DNA of 64,000 bases. It comes from Phorcus lineatus (lineage: Eukaryota > Mollusca > Gastropoda > Trochida > Trochidae). The translations under genes and the position numbers were made by a program. Positions 24,850 to 37,994 of the stretch are shown piece after piece. The notes under the pieces were generated by a model. It saw only the letters and a program-made list of their open reading frames with translations, searched no databases and was not told where the DNA came from. Where the stretch lies: positions 33,641,645-33,705,644 of the forward strand of contig OV121088.1 of assembly GCA_921293015.1 (NCBI GenBank), read 5' to 3'. Numbering within the stretch: position 1 is the first letter of the stretch; each line of letters begins with the position of its first letter.

Positions 24850-27800
24850 CTGCCCGTTACCCATTGACGTATGTCATGGCTATTTTATTATATTTATGAC
24901 TGTCATTCGTCATACGAGCAAACGTTCATTCATTATATAACACCGTCATATTTTCCCCTTTCATTTTATTAAGTTATTGAAATTTACATTTCGTTTATTA
25001 CCAGTTAGGTTTTTTTATATCTATCTCTGTCAATTTCAACCACAGGTTGTTCATGATATCATTATGGTTTGATTCAAACATTAATCGCATTTGTGTTCTT
25101 TTTCAAGGGTAAATTATTTAATATGGGAACTGATAAATTGTGATATGTGACATTGGTTGAATATGTAAACTGATGAATGATGAATTGTTCCATTCGTTGA
25201 ATATGGGAACTTTTTACGTTAGAACTGAAATCTCACCCAGTAAACAATTATGTAGTGAACATTAAATAGACTTTTAACAGCCAACATCAAATTCTAACAT
25301 TTACAATTCCTAGAAGGGAGACTTGAATGATCTCAGATAGCCATATATGTATAATATTTATAAACGTGATCCAGTCGAAAATTGGAATTTATACTATATT
25401 TTTAAGTTTAATGAATACTTGATGAATTATAATACTCATTTTTTAATATTGCTCTACCTGAGGGTAAAAAATCGTTTGAGTGATATTGATATAAATTATT
25501 ATTTGTTTAGATTTTCATAATATTTGGAAAATCCGGTTGGTTATGTTTTTAATACTCAAACCGAACTGTGTTGTACATTTTTTACATACAGTTTTGTGTT
25601 ATCAGTTGTGTGTATATTGCCAAACTTTATTGAATTTATGAATCATATTATAATAAAACATTAAAAATAGCGGTTGTTTTGTTTGCTGTGGGAAAGACCT
25701 ACTTATTGGTAATTTTTTTCTCAAGATGTAGATCACCAACTTGACTTCTGTGAATAGAGAGTGTCAGACAGACAGACAGAAAAATGTGTTTCTCAACCAA
25801 AAATGGTGGTACATGAGAATATGAATAACAGGTATCAATAAAATATATTCAGTTACATGGCCAGTGACTGGACATTGTCACTGATTATTACTTCAGCAAT
25901 TTAAACAATGCAATAAGAAAGGACTTCAAATTCTGTAAGTGCTAAGTATATAATTTCTTTAATGAAACATGCTTATGTAGATCACCGGTTGTCTTGGACA
26001 TGCTTGGGGTTTTTTTTAACATCTGAGTCAATGTATAATCAACATGTTCACATATTTGAATACTATTTAAGTTAAATATATAAGAAAAACTTTGTTTACA
26101 ATAGCTTCTTATTTTGAAGAGACAGAATATTTTAAGCACCTAAACACCTCGTTTGTCATCAATCGATGACCTCACCTCGTTTGTCATCACTCGATGACCT
26201 CATAATGCATTTGCATCACTAAGAACACTGATGACAATGCTTTGACTTCACAATGTTGATGACGCCACAGTGCTTTGATGTCATAATGATGATGACGTCA
26301 CAATGCTAAGACCTAATTGTTCAAGATGCAAATGTAAGTTTATAGTGAGAAACATGCTTTATTACCGAAAATTGACGAAGCATTGATTTGAATGATGATA
26401 AAATCTCACCCTGCATTGTGTCTTCTGATATTATCCCAAAAATGGATGATTTGTTAGGATGGATTGTTTACCACAAATGTTTACATTAAGCTACTTTATA
26501 ATCTATTTATTTATTTATTTATTTATTACTTTTCTCTAAAATTAATTCATCTTCTTTAGACTCCAAATCATAACGTTATAATTATAGTATTATGAGACAG
26601 CATTATGTATATGCAGTCAGCATGACATTGCATATGTGTGATCATGACGTGTCGTGTCATTATCATGTGTTGACATACTAAAATGAAATATTAATGCACT
26701 GTCTTTTTTTTATCGACATCACATATCATCGACGGCGTCAAATTAATCTAACGGACAGAATACTTGAGTGAATATGCTAATCTCTTGCTTTTCGATCACT
26801 TACATATCAACACAGGGGGAAAAGGATATCGAATGTTTGCAACATTTTCCAAAATCACTATAAAGCATGTCAAGAGACTTGACTTTTTGTGTAAGACGCT
26901 TTCCTCTATATGTATTTGAAGTACAGTATTTCTTCCAAATGAAGAAATATCGTCCATGAAACTTGTTTTCTTATGAACTCTAATGTATGTAATCCATGTC
27001 ACTTCCATTGACATGAAAATGCGGTTAATATTTTAATGATGACACAAGGTCTAATAACAAGTATGTCCCAGCCAACCGGTGGCATTGGCGTTTCAAATTT
27101 ATTGAAGAACCACCCACTATTCACATAAAAAATATTTGTTGTTGTCCTTGAAATTCAGAAAATGAAACCTTTAAAAGAAGAAAACCACACAGATATATTC
27201 AGATATATTTATTATAAAAAGCATCATAAAAATCTATAAAAAATATATAAAATATTTTGAACATGATAATTGATAACAACAATTGGTATGTTTACATCAC
27301 AGTAAGATTCGTGTATAAAAACACATAAATACCAATATATCCTGATGTGTTAAACTTTGCATACGCTCACATACTAAAATGGAATGTTCTTTTTTGCTGT
27401 ACATTCAAATAGGACATGTAAATATGAAAATAAAAGTAATGAATATAACATTTATGTAGACGCATTATAACTCTTGGTAAATTCTATAGATGTAACGATC
27501 TCGAGATAGCATCTCTTGGACGTTACTTTGAGACATTTTGATTTCACAGGTAGCGTTCAACTTTAATACCGAGGGAAAACAATAAATATTACAAGTTAAA
27601 GAAAAAGATTATAAACATATAACAGAATACGTTACTTGTAGTGTCACACATGTTTTGTTACACACGTGTAAACATGTGTTTCGTTGATACATATTTTGAT
27701 TCCATACTTCGTTATTTAGGGAATTCAATTTAACTTTGATTTACAGGAACTTGCTCGTTGTATCTGTTAGTAAAAGTGAAAAAGATGAATTCACATTCGT

Positions 27801-28209
27801 AATGTCAAACTTCAGCATGACTTCACAATGTTCATGATAAATTCAGTTTTAACGTCATATTCTCAATATCACAACTCATCATTCATCATATGATATATTC
27901 AAGTAATTTACCCTTAACGTCACATCATAATACTGACATAGCATACAAAGTCTACAAATGTGGTGAAGGGGGAAATACACAGTATGTATAAACGTCATAC
28001 GTATCGCATGATAATGTCATGAACAATTGTGGTATACCTTAATAACTTAAATGAAGTGGAGCAACAAATATGTAGCTCAATAAATAGATGAGATGTAAAT
28101 AATTTTGAAAAATAATGAATAATAAATAAAACAGGAATGAGACACATTATCAAATAAATTAGGCATGTCACTGGGTAAAAGGCAGTGATATACACGTTGC
28201 TGTGGTTCT
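24850..28209. other. Intergenic region between convergent genes B and C
   Basis: No gene seen. Contains AATAAAA near 25654 (possible distal poly(A) signal for B), a (TTTA)n run at about 26501-26527, a cluster of TGACGTCA-like words at 26160-26310, and AT-rich sequence. A short CAGA run lies at about 25767-25781. Confidence 0.4.
26150..26315. repeat. Degenerate GATGAC / TGACGTCACAATG repeat cluster
   Basis: Two copies of CACCTCGTTTGTCATCA plus CGATGACCTCA, then irregular copies of GATGACxTCACAATGCT. Similar clusters occur at 20720-20760, 31130-31180, 36285-36330 and 50110-50165. Confidence 0.65.
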
Positions 28210-30093
28210 TTATAGGTTGTGTTCTTGCTTGTATTGAGAAATACCCGTTTTCACCATATCAAATATTATTAGGGTATCCCTGACAATTAGATAATTTCTT
28301 TGATCTATTACCGAGATACTGGTAATACGGCGCATATAGTCAGGCATTATGTCACGTGACACAGGTGACGTCACTTCCTGGTTGAGAGAATCCAGAGTCA
28401 GATCCATCTGACACAGTATCTCTACGTATTCGTCCTCCAGGTCTCGTACTTTCTTCGTATAGTCGTACGTATCAATGGCTGCTTGCTCCAGAAATACGCC
28501 GATCTTGGAGATTCTTTCGAATTCTCCCAATAGCATGGCTTCGATCTGAAATAAAACATATATATAAGTAATTGCATGGAAATTGTACAGGTATGTAGCC
28601 GCTACCAATGTACACAATATTAGCTTATTATCCACAAAGATGTATCGTCTTGATAGGTGAGTGTAATAAATTATAAAAACTTAACAAATGTAGATGTACT
28701 TATCATTTTGAAACAACTACAAAATAACAGTTTCAGGGTAAAACTTAATATAAACTTTAATTTCGTAAAAATATCAATGAATACGATAAATGTCGGCATG
28801 ACCAAGTTCAACTATTGATGAAATTGTATGGATAATAAAATGTTAATTGTTTTCATGTGAATCAATTATTTTCAATTTTGAATGACAAATGAGAAAAGTT
28901 GGAGTAAAACTTACAGTTATCCCTGGTGTATATGTTAAATTGACGCCAGGAAACCCGTCCAGTACGTGTTCTCTCTTTTCAAGTTCATTTGCTACGCCAT
29001 CAGAAATTCTTGTTCTCTGTGGATAAAAGATGTAATGTGACGAAAAGGGTTGGAAACTGGATAACATGAATTTCGGAACAAGAGATACAACATCAGTTGA
29101 TATGATTAGCCCTAAAGGTTATAAATATAAATCACATGTATATCATTATTATATATGATCATCATTATTAGTTTCCAATATCATTATTATACATTAAAGT
29201 TGGATAATTACACAAAGTACACGTCTTCTTGTCTTTATGTTATTTGTTATAACAGGCCTGAAGAATTCGTGTCATGATAAATGAACATAGACCCATTTCT
29301 AAATATGTCATCATAATTATTCAAAAGAGAGAAAACTTGATGGAAAGGAATGGAAGTGACATTGATGAATTGTTGGGGCTGAATAGAACGGGCTTGAAAT
29401 TCAATCAACACCCTTTTCATAATTTACATAATGCTCAATTAATAACATTTTATCTTTTGGTTTACTTACGATAATGTGTGATAACTCCTGAGCCACGCTG
29501 GAGGCGGTTTGCAACATGAGATCCAGAGAAACAAGGTCTTCTGTTATTGGTCTGGAGGGCGGAGTCTGAACAGGAATGAATGACATTTCTGGGATGGGAT
29601 CGCTACCGCCGCACGGATTTACCCATCGACCGTCGCCAGTTGGCAGTACTGGAGCGGATTTCACGAGTGCGATGTTTACACAGGAATATAAAACTGTAAG
29701 GCAAAAGAAATAAGTCAGTCAATACGAATCCGAACAAATGTGAGCTGTTTCAATAGTTTTAAATAATGATGTCCATTTTTGCTAAATTTAGAGGCAATTT
29801 TCTCGTCTGTGACAAGTAAATTGTTTTTGAGTTTCCCATCGAAGGGAGGTTACTCATGTACGTTGGAAACTTTTGAACAATATTGAAAGAGTTTTCTTCA
29901 AATTAAAAGAAGTACAATCATTATCCAGTTTTTTCGCTAATAACTTATAATAAGAAATAACTCGTAGAATTTAAAGTTAAATTGCAGGCTAAATTTTCGC
30001 CATGGAGAAATATATTAGATCACTTGTAAAGTAAACTTCGTTAATAGTATTGTACCAACCTGTTGAAATAACGAACACAAATATTCTATCCAT
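28210..30093 (-). CDS. Gene C: secreted helical cytokine-like protein
   Basis: Four exons: 30093-30060, 29693-29470, 29016-28915, 28545-28210 (minus); phases 1, 0, 0; introns 366, 453 and 369 bp; all GT-AG. Predicted precursor 231 aa. Signal peptide MDRIFVFVIST continues as VLYSCVNIALVKSA. Mature chain: GRWVNPCGG, helix A EDLVSLDLMLQTASSVAQEL, an exon 3 segment with sequon NLT, helices B and C in exon 4 (ISKIGVFLEQA, VEILCQM), VSRDIMPDYM, and a last helix QRNYLIVRDTLIIF. The mature chain has only two cysteines, the one in W-x3-C and the one in EILC, so a single disulfide between the N-terminal segment and the third helix is the simplest reading. It lies tail-to-tail with gene B, 3.4 kb apart. 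Likely a secreted ligand; function inferred. Confidence 0.87.
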
Positions 30094-30174
30094 GGCTTCA
30101 GATGAGTTTAAGCTTATAAGTCTTGTTCGATGATATGCAAGAAAGTGAATGGTCGAAAAGGTGAAATGTTCTGG

Positions 30175-30182
30175 TATATATA
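30175..30182 (-). promoter_or_regulatory. TATA box of gene C
   Basis: TATATATA on the minus strand, 82 nt upstream of the gene C ATG, predicting transcription from about 30150. Distance is slightly longer than in the paralogues. Confidence 0.5.
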
Positions 30183-30199
30183 CACGAACAGAAAACGGA

Positions 30200-32165
30200 A
30201 CAAAGATATTTTTAGTGAATTACCTTTGACAATTTATTTGATTCTCCAAATTTCCCAACCGGGATATCATTCACCACAATGTTGCTTAAATCAGGTAAAC
30301 CCAAAACCCAGCAAAGGGGGCGGGATTTCGCTTGGGAACAACGCTGACAAAATTCATTCATAACTTCAAGCCATTATAACAGGACACAACTTCCCAGACC
30401 AACTACGGTTACCCCCCTTGCTAAGCGCAACTGTTCTGGTAATGTTTACGGAAACGTCTCCTTGTGTTGTGTGGTATGTAGGATTTCCCGCCATTAACCT
30501 ACAGCGGTGGGAGTGTTTTCTTCATTGAACTTTATATCCTATTAACGAAGGAAATTTGATTTTGATGTTGCCTTCCATGACGTTTTAGTTTATCGCTATC
30601 TGTGTTTTTAACAGGATAGTCAATCAAGTGACATCATTGTTACATTTTCACCAAGTAATGAAATATTTCAAGGATGTGAAATTATATTTTAGACGTATAT
30701 TTACTTGCAATTAATCATAGGTAGTTTTACGTATGTACATTTTGGGATGTCCTTTGATTATATTAATACTTCACAGAAAAAGATGAAATAGATTATCTTT
30801 ATTGTGCTTAATTTCAAAAAATCTTAAGATATGTAGCTCTATATATTCATTTTATGTCATCTGTTATGATTACTCAATGCCTCCAGAAACTACCAACAAT
30901 TAAAAATAATATCACATGTGTATAATCCTTTATTAATTTTAATTTAATGATCTGATCACGAATTGCATTTTCTTCCTTGTGATAACTGTCGTCTATGCAC
31001 TATAAGCGTTGTAACATATTTGTATATTAAGTCACATATTTTAAAATCAAATTGAAGTTCCAACGATATTTTTTACCAAATCATGATGATGTTATGTATT
31101 TGCTGTAGAATGCGAGAGCGGTGATATCATTGCGTTGTGACGTCATCAGATGATCGACGTCATGACATTATGACTCATGTAATAAATTATCGTAAATATT
31201 TTGATGTTATAGAGTTGATGCTAGGTGTGCTTGACACAAATCATTAGATCAGAACAATGTATAAGTTTTGGTTGATGAATTTCTTACAGTTGGCTCCTAT
31301 ATGAACATATTTAATATATCATCATGTTTATGACGTCATGCCAGTGTCATGTCTTTGCTTCGTGAATACAAAGTGGTTTGATATAATGCTGTTGAAAAAG
31401 GCAGTGCATTGGGTAAAATTTCCTGTCAAAACGATATATCATAGGAGATAACATATTAATAATTAACTGACCAGCAATTCAATCATATCAAAGTCTTGTA
31501 TAATCTTGTAACCATACTTCCTTAGCTGGGATGATGTACTTCGTCTATTAAGCATTTCTTTTAAAACAAAACATAATAATCAATGAAATTACACGAAAAA
31601 GGAACACAGAGCCTTGATTCACAGATAAAGCACAGCGTTAAAAATATTGATATATTTGTTTAAAGTGGCCAATAGTATCCTTTCCTTATCTCTTTTTGAT
31701 TTTTAAGTTATTGGAACAACTGAGTGAAAACCAATGTTTAAGATAATTTCAAAACGTAACAACACTAATTATTTGATATTGTTTAAATAACATTTTTTAT
31801 ATTCATATATCTGCATTAATGGACCTTTCTTGTAAGGCATTGACTAAAACTGACCATTGCAGCATTTTCTTAGATCATTCACGTCAAATTCTGATGCGTT
31901 ACGAAACTACGCTCTTTTGTGTTAGCAATCTGGTACAGCATATTCAATTCATATACATATTCTTATTGACTTCATAATTGACTTCATAAGAAAGTAATTG
32001 GTAATCTTTTACATATAGGCTTTGCCCATTTATGAGCCGAATGTGAGAACCTTTTCATTTCATAACCATAAATATAGCACTTTATATATTCTTTCATCGC
32101 TATGAAAATAGAAGGTTCAGTTGCTACGACTATTCATTTCATCACCACTATTCATTTCATCACCT
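30200..32165. other. No gene seen
   Basis: AT-rich, no supportable exons. GTGACGTCATCAGATGATCG and ACGTCATGACATTATGACTC at about 31137-31178 belong to the dispersed TGACGTCA-like repeats; a further TGACGTCATG lies near 31331. Confidence 0.4.
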
Positions 32166-32169
32166 CACT

Positions 32170-32430
32170 TGGGAGCGGGATCAAAAGGTCAGGGGTTCGA
32201 ATCCTACCAGAGTCTTGGCAGTTGTGTTTATAGTAGAGGACAGTTAGGTTTTGGGTGCAATGTTACACTGAATTTAACGTCTCGCTAGTTCCAGCCGATG
32301 CTCGCAGGTTTCACCACATTGTATAGTCACAATGGTGTTTGAGGGTGTTGCGGTCACTAATACTAGTAGCCGTGATATAAGTGAACTACTTTTGAAAACG
32401 GTGTTAAACCCCAAATCGCTTGACCTCCTT
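32170..32430 (+). mobile_element. tRNA-derived SINE
   Basis: A pol III B-box-like GGTTCGAATCC at 32194-32204 sits in a tRNA-like 5' part (GTCAGGGGTTCGAATCCTAC). A unique body of about 150 bp follows, then a 3' end TTTTGAAAACGGTGTTAAAC, CCCAAATCG. The 3' motif recurs at 22050-22085 in another repeat. A clear A box was not found, so the 5' end is approximate. The combination of B box and shared 3' tail is typical of mollusc SINEs. Confidence 0.68.
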
Positions 32431-35400
32431 CACTGTAAGTAAAGCAGCTCAGATCCCTCCTCTCGCGCTTTATCCCCAAACGTTGAGTTATGCTTATGAC
32501 GTCACAACGTACACGTACTTCAAACGTTATCCAATTATTCCTTTTGCTCCATTTTCTTGTCTTCTTATGTCGTATCATTTATCACAATTAGTTTTATTAT
32601 TTTGTATTTATCATTTCTAAAATGTTCCTCCGATTTCTACAATGATTATACTTTCATAAATATTTATCACATTCTTCCATTACATATATTTTTCAAATAT
32701 CTTACTAGGTATTTCAAATTTCATGTGTTCATAATTTTGCCCATTTTGTGACATGGGATTTTCTTTTACCATTCGACATATTCCAGTCTCAAAGAGGGAG
32801 TCTCGACAAGAATTTCTAAACAACCTCAAAGAGTTGTTCTCGGGCTTCCGACAGGTTCCCCTCGCCGCAAAATATTACAACTTAAACTACCTTGCAAAAT
32901 TTCAGCAAATGAAAACACCGCATGCACGAATAATAATTGTCGTCACACAGGCCAATACCATGATGCTGTTGCTGGGTAATGCGAATGTGCTTTGTCAAGA
33001 TGAATCTCAAAGTGAATAGTGTATATATTCGAATAAGTTTAGCTTTCCGGAACCATACGGAAATATCTGAGGCGTTTTGAACGATAACTTTTAAAACAAT
33101 TGCTTCCAATCAGACTTCTACATTTCAAGACAGAGAAACGCTTGTTGGACAAAGGTTGTATAACTATAAGTAAATAGCTTGTCTACGGCTAAACAAAATT
33201 GTTTACATCGTTTTTTAATAGCAATTTCCCCAACTGTCTTTCAAAAAAATAAGATACAGGTTTTGAATTCACCTTGAATCTCAACTGCGTAGATGTTTAT
33301 TATGCATTAACAATTGCACGTTTTCCTAATTTTTATCAGCCTTATACATTTTTTGTCGCGTACAGTACATCATTTCTGCCAAACCTTATTAAACGACGAG
33401 ACACTACGAATAGAAATACCTGTAAACATCGCACAATACTCAACGGTCTTAGCAGAAGACGACATATAACAAACCCGGAAATATCCGGCTCTATGTTATG
33501 ATTACCCGAGCCATGGAGGAATTCCTAAGTACGTCTCTCATGTAGACGCGTGAATGCAAGTTTTGCAGGATATGTCGAATAATTAGTTTCGGGAACGAGG
33601 AAGGAAAACTTTCTCAATCGTTTCGGTTTAAAGGCATGAATGGCAAATTGTCAGGTTAATATTTTTGACGGTCTTGTAAAATTTAAGGTTTTGATTATCA
33701 TAATGATCCTTATGTTCTGATCATATCGGCAAGAGGGTTTTGATATCTACCATCTCGATGATTTTGATAAATGGATTAGATATGATCTTGACGATTTGCT
33801 CAACTTAATATTCATCATTTTGTACTTTTGATAACCACTCATTTATGGTCTTTTTGACTTTTTATCTTCATTAATTTCACGATTTTTATGAACAAATATA
33901 TTTTGATCTCTAAGCTTTCAAGAATCTTGCTGCTTTTTACCCTGGTGGTCAAGTGGATACTAACCCAATATTGCAACTCTTTGGTACAACGTTGCAACAC
34001 AAAGTTTCAGGGCTAGTATAAAACCTCATCAAGGAGTGAGCCGTGAAACTTCGTGTCATGTAAAATAATGAAAGTGAAATCTATATCAAGCTCTGTTTTA
34101 TGGCCAACCAACTTCTACACGACCATCAAGAAACCAAAACTCCAAAAAGGAGTGTTGCATCTTTCTCCTTGCAAATACATATCTTTTTAGAAACGAATTT
34201 TTTCGTCGATAGATTTTTAAAACATGAATTCATAACGGAAAATATTACTTTTAGAAAAGAATTCTACAATAAAAATATAAAAAAGATGCCATGATTGAAC
34301 TGAAATTGTGAAAAACAATAACATGAATTTGAACATCAAATGTTGCATACACAGTCTAAACTTATTCATTCTTTATTAATATTCACACATTTAAAGAAAA
34401 ATACCAAAAAAGTTTAAAAACTCGTGACTTTTTACGTATCACATAAAGGCACTAAGACAAAGTAAATGTTTGTTGATAATCAATGTTGGTCAGGATTTCT
34501 ATTGAAACAAAAACGTGTAAAATCAGATCAAACTTATATGAAAAACGTCAGCATTCTTTGAAAAATGACAAAACTGAGCAACGGAAAACGTTAAGAAAGT
34601 CGCAACGTTTCTTGAATTTTCATTGACATCATGTCTTAAGTTGGTTGAAGGATATTTGACTACCACAAAAAGAAGAAAGTAGTGGTTATTGTCCACACAA
34701 AGGAAATTATTCCCATGCATTAGACCAAAGTTTATGTTTGTTCTTAGTGACGTCATTCTTGACATAGTTATCGATCGACACGTCGGGGTATCGGTAAAAG
34801 ACTCTTTTCAGGTGAAAAAAAAGCTACTTGACCTCTCAGTGGACATATAGCACCAAATAACGTTTATCTTTTGAATCTTCAGCTTAATTACAATCTTGCG
34901 TACTTGGATGCTTATCTTAATTACTTTAATTTTAATACTAATTTATGTATTCCACAAAACGGTAGTTACAACACCTCAGTTCTAACAACATTATGCACAC
35001 ATATGAAAGATAGAGAATTTTTTCTTAGTTTGAACTGCAGTCTTTCTTATCAATAAACACTGTTTAACTACACTGGTATGCTCTCCACAAACAAGTCGAA
35101 TATAGAAATAGGTCATACTCTGAATACAATATGACCGGTATTTATTTTACGTATGTTGGATTTTTGCATCAACATTCAATATTTCAAAGTTGAAATTTTT
35201 ACATGTAAAAGCGACAGTCGCACGTTTTTTTAAACAAATAAAGTGATCCTACCAAAACAGATATAAATGTTTCCAATTTCAAAAAAATGTTTTAAGCAAA
35301 AGAAGCAGTTTTTAAGCGACCCTACATCTACATCAAATAATTAAAATCTGTTCACAAAATCTTGGCCGCCAGTGAGTTTTGCTAGGTACTTTCTCTACGA

Positions 35401-37990
35401 CTACAGGTGATCGAGTTGAGTAATGAGATGTTTTGCCCCCTTGAAGATAATACATTTGGCAACTAAGTTTTATTAGAAATAGATTGGGTTTTTTAAAAAC
35501 GTGTTACTGTCCCTTTAACAGTTTTATCTGAATTTAAAGTTAAAAGAATTTTCCTTTCGAAAATATTTGAAATGCCCTGCAGTTTTTTGTAAGAAATAAC
35601 TCGTTTGCTAGTTTGTCTTTATTAATAGTTGTAATGGGTCAATTATTTTGAAAAGCATATTCTAGTTTCACTATCACTTTCTACTTTCATTCACAAACTG
35701 ACAATAGACAAACTGCTCGTGAGGTGCTGTAAGAAGGTGGGCGTCAAGGGTGACTTCTTCAAGTTTGTTATTGTCAACGAAAGAGGGTCACATTGACAAT
35801 AAACATGTAGTAGTAAATCTGCACTCCGGGGCCTCGTATAATGTAGACTTGACCTCTGAACGCGAGCGTCTTTCTAGATTTGCTAAAATATCTTTATCGA
35901 GTTCCATTCAGAGTTCGAAAGTAAGAAAGGACACAATTTTATGCAAGAACATGTCATTATTCATGCTTCAGAACAATGAAGCAAAATTTTTCGAAACGTC
36001 GCACTCTAAGAATAACGAAGTTAAGATGTATCTTATTTACTAATTTTTAATTGTAATTGATTTACTACGACTTGCATTTAATATTAAGAATTAATAACCA
36101 CGTCAAATATATATAGTTGTTTTTGGCTATCATTCAATATTGTGTTCCATGGAAGGTATCCAATCAGTTTATCTACTTATAATTACCCTTGTAACAGTAG
36201 ACGTTTCACAAAAAATGACACCAAAAACAATTTATATTAACATTAGCAAAGACTGATTGCGCTATCATGCCAAAAAAACCTGATGACATCAAAATGTCAT
36301 GACATCACGAAGTCGTGATACTATGACATCATTCCATTGAATTTCTAATAACAGTACTGTGACCGTGTAAGAAGAATTATTATTTTAGAAACAGAACCTC
36401 ACTCTCGTGTCTTATCATAACAAATATCTATTATCAACACTCATTCACAGATACAAAAATATCCTCTTTAAGCCTCGGATATTTGTAATAATAATCAAAT
36501 CGTGTTGACGTTTTTGATGTCTGAAGAAATTCGCTTGGGATGTTCTTCTTCAGAGTCCTACCAAAACTGTTTCCATCAAGGACGATGAAATTACGATCAC
36601 TATTATGAGCAGAGGTAATCACTATTTCATATATCGGGGGAACATAGAATTTCGAAGTTCGCTTTACAAATACTTGGGTACTGTTTTGCACTATTTCATA
36701 TTTCCGGGAAATATTGACTTTTTAAGTTCCCTCCGAATGACTCCTCCCCATGTAGTTTTTCGGCGTATTTCATATTTCTGGGAAATATTGATTTTATGAG
36801 TGTCGAAGAAATAGGCCTATATTTACATAGCCTTTTGACATCCTCGGTGTATTGGCGCATTGGTATTCAAGGTGAAGGGGTTTCGTTAAATATCATTTTC
36901 CCTTTAATCTTATTCTTTACACATTCACTTACTTGCTAAACTATTATTCCTGAGGAATTGTGACTACGATGTAACGTATTGGTACTCATTGTTTACTTAT
37001 AACATAGACATCTGCTATTGTAGAATGTCCTGGAATCATAATATTAAACGCCCTTCAAGTGAAACAACAAAGTTTTTTTGGCTAAAGAAATAAAGCGGAA
37101 GTTATACCTATGAACTCTTATATTCTTACAACGTGTACCGAAGACTTGTCGGTGAGAAATGTGTACTTAAAACATTGACAAACATCGTGAGACCCGTCAA
37201 CAAATGTATAAAACTAGTAAACTCATAGTGACATTGACGCCCATACGGCGATGCCAGAAGTTCCGTGGGCAAAGGTAGACCCTTCAACAAAGTCGCAAAC
37301 AATGTTGTTATACTTCATAATGAGAGTAATATGTGGTATCTTAAGGTATACAAAAGTTAGCAAATGATACTGTCAAAGGTAAGTGAGTTACACATATACA
37401 AAAGCAGGATATCTATCTGGAGTTTGCTCGAATCTGATGAATAGATGTAAAAAAATGCGTTTCGCTCTAGCAAATTTATGGCTATTCGTGTTTCAGCAAA
37501 TAAGGGCTATTTTCCAATCACGAAATCGCACCTAAGTAGTTCTATAAGTAATTATATCCTGCAAATGTACTGGGTTATGGGGTACACAGTGCAGGTGTAC
37601 CGAATCGTAGGTGACACACTACAGGTGTATTCAGGTCGGAAGAAAGAAAACCCATCTAAATCATTCATTCATACACGTTTGTCTTATCTTATATTCCTGG
37701 AGAATAGTAACATTAAAAGTTCCTATGTTAGGTAGGGCACTCCCACCTTTCAAGGAATGTCGGTTTTATCAAAAGGAAGAACCCTTAGTCGTCATTTTCT
37801 TCTGCAGCTTTATATTCATAAATTTTCCTTATATTAATTTCTCGATGAATATATTTCCGTAAAAAATGGTTACCACTGGAGGTATACTAACGAAGGTATT
37901 TTCCATAATCAATTACGTCAGCATAACTTTGACAATTTTAGCATAAACGTTATGAGACGATAAACATGCACGGACACGGCCATTCTCTCA
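32431..37990. other. No gene seen
   Basis: AT-rich with scattered short frames lacking coding character. 36620-36800 contains three imperfect copies of CATATTTCxGGGAAATATTG spaced about 75-80 bp. 36285-36330 holds degenerate TGACATCA words. No splice-supported exons recognised. Confidence 0.35.
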
Positions 37991-37994
37991 CCAC

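Noticed and set aside
32753..33019. 88-codon plus-strand frame
   Set aside because: No domain, no flanking splice-supported exons and no paralogue in the window.
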